64,000 nucleotides of DNA from Rhizorhabdus wittichii RW1 (GTDB taxonomy: Bacteria; Pseudomonadota; Alphaproteobacteria; Sphingomonadales; Sphingomonadaceae): assembly GCA_000016765.1 (NCBI GenBank), contig CP000700.1, positions 1 to 64,000 of the forward strand. Direction: 5' to 3'. The position numbers and the translations under genes were made by a program. Positions 63,078 to 64,000 of the stretch are shown one piece after another. Position 1 is the first letter of the stretch. The number at the start of each line of letters is the position of its first letter. Under the pieces are notes generated by a model that was not told the DNA's origin, made no database searches, and saw only the letters and a program-made list of their open reading frames with translations.

Positions 63078-63407
63078 TCAGTGGACCGACCCGTCGTGCG
63101 CGAAGATGGAATGGGGAATGGTCAGCTGATGCTCGCTGGCGATCAGCGACCAGGCTGCGGCGAGATCTTCGTAATATTCGCAATCGACGATCGCATCGGC
63201 GCTCGCCTCGCCGAACTGCACTTCCTCGAAGTCGCGGACATGCGCGGCGTCGGTCGCCTCGGTGATCGCCTGGCCGAGGTGCGCGGCGATCTCGTGGCGG
63301 TTAAGGCTGTCTGCCGCGCGGCGGATGCGCTCGACCATGTTGGGGTTGGTGATCTCGACGCCCTGGGCGATTCCGGCGATGTCGTCGAAGCTGGTGAGAG
63401 TGAACAT
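63078..63407 (-). CDS. Small leading-region protein, unknown
   Basis: 109 residues from MFTLTSFDDIAGIAQGVEIT; GGAGAG lies just before this ATG, while an ATG four codons upstream lies on that signal. Acidic, no membrane segment. Not recognised. Second gene after ssb. Confidence 0.65.
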   Translation of the reverse strand: MFTLTSFDDIAGIAQGVEITNPNMVERIRRAADSLNRHEIAAHLGQAITEATDAAHVRDFEEVQFGEASADAIVDCEYYEDLAAAWSLIASEHQLTIPHSIFAHDGSVH

Positions 63408-63465
63408 CTTGCTCTCCATCTGAAGGAAGGTGGAGGGCGGCCGCGAGCGACCGCCCGGGAGACGG

Positions 63466-63795
63466 TCAGAGGAACTCGATTTCCTCGGCGACGATGTCGG
63501 TGTTGTAGTAGGTGCGCCCGTCGCGCTCGTTGCGGCTGTAGCGGATCTCGCCGACCACCAGGAGCTTGTCGCCCTTCTTCTTGTTGTTGGCGACCGACTT
63601 GCCGAGGCCGTTGAAGGCCTTGACCTGATGGAACTCGTCGTAGGTTTCGGTGTAGCCGTTGTCGTCCTTCTGGACCTGGCCGTCCTTGATCACCGGCTTC
63701 GAGGTGACGAGGCTGAAGCTGACGCCGCCCTTGCTGTCCGTGCCGAAGCGGGTGATGTCCGAGGTGATGCGGCCCGAGAGAAAAACCTTGTTCAT
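63466..63795 (-). CDS. ssb: Single-stranded DNA-binding protein
   Basis: 109 residues from MNKVFLSGRITSDIT. One OB-fold with the SSB pattern (FGTDSKGGVSFSLVTSKPV, KKKGDKLLVVGEIRYS, DIVAEEIEFL). It is shorter than chromosomal SSB and lacks the flexible linker and acidic DDIPF-type tail, ending EEIEFL. Plasmid SSBs are early-expressed leading-region proteins that coat the incoming strand. Confidence 0.9.
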   Translation of the reverse strand: MNKVFLSGRITSDITRFGTDSKGGVSFSLVTSKPVIKDGQVQKDDNGYTETYDEFHQVKAFNGLGKSVANNKKKGDKLLVVGEIRYSRNERDGRTYYNTDIVAEEIEFL

Positions 63796-63903
63796 GGCCT
63801 GATGCCTTTCGCGTTTCACGCCAGCGGGCCGATCCCGCTGGGATGAACAATCGCGAAGGCCCGTGATCGAGGGGGCACCGCACCTGCGCTTCAGCGCGGG
63901 GAA

Positions 63904-63970
63904 ACCCCCATTTTTCGAGTGGTGCGGGCAGAGGCCGTCAGGCCTCAACACGGTCGGAAAATGGCGGGTT
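63904..63970. promoter_or_regulatory. Extended hairpin H4 upstream of ssb
   Basis: ACCCCCATTTTTCGA (63904-63918) pairs with TCGGAAAATGGCGGGT (63954-63969) with two mismatches. The inner loop holds AGGCCGTCAGGCCT, a second small stem. It lies about 110 bp upstream of ssb. Confidence 0.6.
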
Positions 63971-64000
63971 GCGGGGATCCCGCACGGGCGTAGCGTTCAT

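Overview
The window is high-GC DNA from an alphaproteobacterium, most likely a member of the Sphingomonadaceae. This is inferred from its gene content: two TonB-dependent receptors, a pyruvate dehydrogenase E1-beta that carries its own lipoyl domain, a DUF7673 protein, and IS21, IS1182-like and Tn3 elements in a plasmid-style gene set. No rRNA, tRNA or CRISPR array was seen.

Layout. 0-6.1 kb is a plasmid or integrative-element backbone: DUF7673, a ParD-like protein and tyrosine recombinase, a DinJ/YafQ toxin-antitoxin operon with a histidine phosphatase, a SprT-like metalloprotein, and a ParA/ribbon-helix-helix partition pair with repeated ACATGCAAACATG sites. 6.17-11.81 kb is a Tn3-family transposon whose transposase gene is split by an IS1182-like element; removing the element and one copy of its 5-bp target duplication restores a 970-codon frame. 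The Tn3 end cuts into an aldose-1-epimerase-like gene. Chromosome-like genes follow: prfC, an MFS transporter and a TonB receptor. From 17.5 to 34.8 kb two inverted copies of one IS21 element (one complete, one truncated and fused to a second IS21 type) enclose an iron-type TonB receptor and an alcohol-oxidation cluster: sigma-54 activator, acyl-CoA ligase, aldehyde dehydrogenase, quinohemoprotein alcohol dehydrogenase and a damaged outer-membrane channel gene. The end of the second IS21 supplies a -35 box at 17-bp spacing from a resident -10 box in front of that operon.

34.8-43.3 kb is a defence or toxin-antitoxin island ending in a tyrosine recombinase gene. Its core is a promoter with a large palindrome driving a Phd-like protein, a PIN-fold protein that has lost its acidic residues, a patatin-like phospholipase and probably a second PIN protein with intact acidic residues. 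An AbiEii-type nucleotidyltransferase with an unrecognised partner lies next to it. 43.4-49.5 kb is a complete pyruvate dehydrogenase operon (pdhA, pdhB, pdhC, lpd) divergent from a LysR regulator.

49.5-64 kb is a conjugation module: MobF relaxase (TraI), coupling protein (TraD), an accessory ribbon-helix-helix protein, a probable oriT at about 56.7-57.1 kb, and then a leading region. The leading region holds mostly minus-strand genes (DUF2493 protein, SSB and several unknowns), and at least four of them have an extended AT-centred hairpin upstream. Gene orientation, the side on which SSB lies, and an R388-like nic core on the plus strand all fit plus-strand transfer to the right. That suggests the hairpins act as single-strand promoters for early expression in the recipient. 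The most interesting parts are this hairpin family, the Phd/dead-PIN/patatin operon and the IS-made hybrid promoter.
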